From positions 1 through 5,769 of the forward strand of contig JAGVOC010000090.1 in the NCBI GenBank assembly GCA_020052975.1: DNA of 5,769 bases, in the 5' to 3' direction. The translations under genes were made by a program, and so were the position numbers. The stretch comes from Desulfobacterales bacterium. GTDB taxonomy: Bacteria; Desulfobacterota; Desulfobacteria; Desulfobacterales; RPRI01. Positions within the stretch are counted from its first letter, which is position 1. Each line of letters begins with the position of its first letter. The notes below the pieces were generated by a model. It was not told where the DNA came from and searched no databases. It was given only the letters and a program-made list of their open reading frames with translations. Positions 5,364 to 5,769 of the stretch are shown in pieces.

Positions 5364-5769
5364 ATCCCTGATTATTTTTGATACCAATGCTTTTCAATAT
5401 TTTTCTGAATATCAATCCCGCACCGGACTTCACCGGGCTCTGATACCGTGATTCATTCTCCAGATACAACAGTCTTCCCTTGTCACGCCATTCCTGGAAG
5501 GCTATCCTGAAAATAGCCTCGACACGAATCTGCTTCCTGATCTCCTCAGGGAGACAACTCAAATATGCGGGGAAAAACACTGTTTCGATAAGCTTCTCGA
5601 CCATGAATTCCTTCCCCCCCCTGTAGATTCGCCTTAAATCCTTGATCATACCCTGCACGGAGGGAGAAGGATGAAGCTCAGCCCTGTCAAGGTCGACAAA
5701 GGAGAACAGAAAATCCTGGCCGTTCTTCTGCACCAGTATATTGAACCATTTGAGGTCGCTGTGCACAGC
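5362..5769 (-). CDS. Kdo/WaaP-type lipopolysaccharide kinase, C-terminal part (start outside window)
   Basis: The frame is open to the right edge and stops at TAG 5362-5364; 136 codons are visible including the stop, so the N-terminal lobe with its ATP-binding lysine is missing. The first residues hold a eukaryotic-like kinase catalytic loop, (A)MHSDLKWFNILV, matching HxDLKxxN with His, Asp, Lys and Asn all present. About 15 residues later FVDLDRAEL supplies the metal-binding Asp of the DFG-equivalent position. This form of the two motifs, with the short spacing between them, is typical of the Kdo kinase/WaaP/InaA group that phosphorylates sugars of the lipopolysaccharide core at the inner membrane's cytoplasmic face. 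The C-terminus is basic. The Met at 5766 is almost certainly internal. An aminoglycoside-phosphotransferase-like or RIO-like kinase is an alternative. Confidence 0.75.
   Translation of the reverse strand, partial: AVHSDLKWFNILVQKNGQDFLFSFVDLDRAELHPSPSVQGMIKDLRRIYRGGKEFMVEKLIETVFFPAYLSCLPEEIRKQIRVEAIFRIAFQEWRDKGRLLYLENESRYQSPVKSGAGLIFRKILKSIGIKNNQG

Noticed and set aside
2654..5769. A complete multi-gene defence system
   Set aside because: Only the ATPase has a defence-like character. The kinase fits lipopolysaccharide synthesis, the receptor has its own promoter-like region, and no nuclease, methyltransferase or toxin is visible.

Overview
The window looks like a piece of a Gram-negative bacterial chromosome of moderate GC content. 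The likely source is an anaerobic or environmental lineage such as Desulfobacterota or Nitrospirota. This rests on two points. One gene ends in the paired-CxxC tail module (LPICASCKKIRDDKGYW) that I associate mainly with signalling proteins of those groups. The right edge carries a lipopolysaccharide-kinase-like gene, which implies an outer membrane. The taxonomic guess is an inference.

Layout. Two genes lie on the plus strand at the left: the 3' part of a zinc-type medium-chain dehydrogenase (2-505) and a small cupin protein (681-1166). The 175-base gap between them holds a 126-base element with terminal inverted repeats and two internal hairpins. A strong bidirectional terminator (1174-1213) separates them from everything to the right, which is on the minus strand. 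Reading leftwards from the right edge, this comprises: a truncated Kdo/WaaP-type kinase (5362-5769); a second inverted-repeat-bounded element (5199-5363); a 250-base leader with three possible very small ORFs; a 762-residue GHKL (HSP90/MutL-type) ATPase (2654-4942); a short tract that looks like a decayed iron-sulfur flavoprotein fragment (2483-2640); a 16-bp perfect palindrome with a promoter-like sequence; and a membrane-bound amino-acid-binding-protein-like receptor with a C-terminal double-CxxC tail (1227-2408).

How the genes relate. No obvious pathway links them. The two plus-strand genes may be metabolic housekeeping. The GHKL ATPase is the most unusual protein. Its N-terminal ATP-binding motifs are intact, and its long C-terminal half matches no family I can name. 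Stand-alone GHKL ATPases of this kind are often found in restriction-modification and phage-defence neighbourhoods, but no nuclease, methyltransferase or other partner gene is visible here, so a defence role is only a hypothesis. The receptor gene has its own promoter-like region and is probably not co-transcribed with the ATPase. The two mobile-like repeat elements and the gene remnant suggest a locus that has been rearranged.
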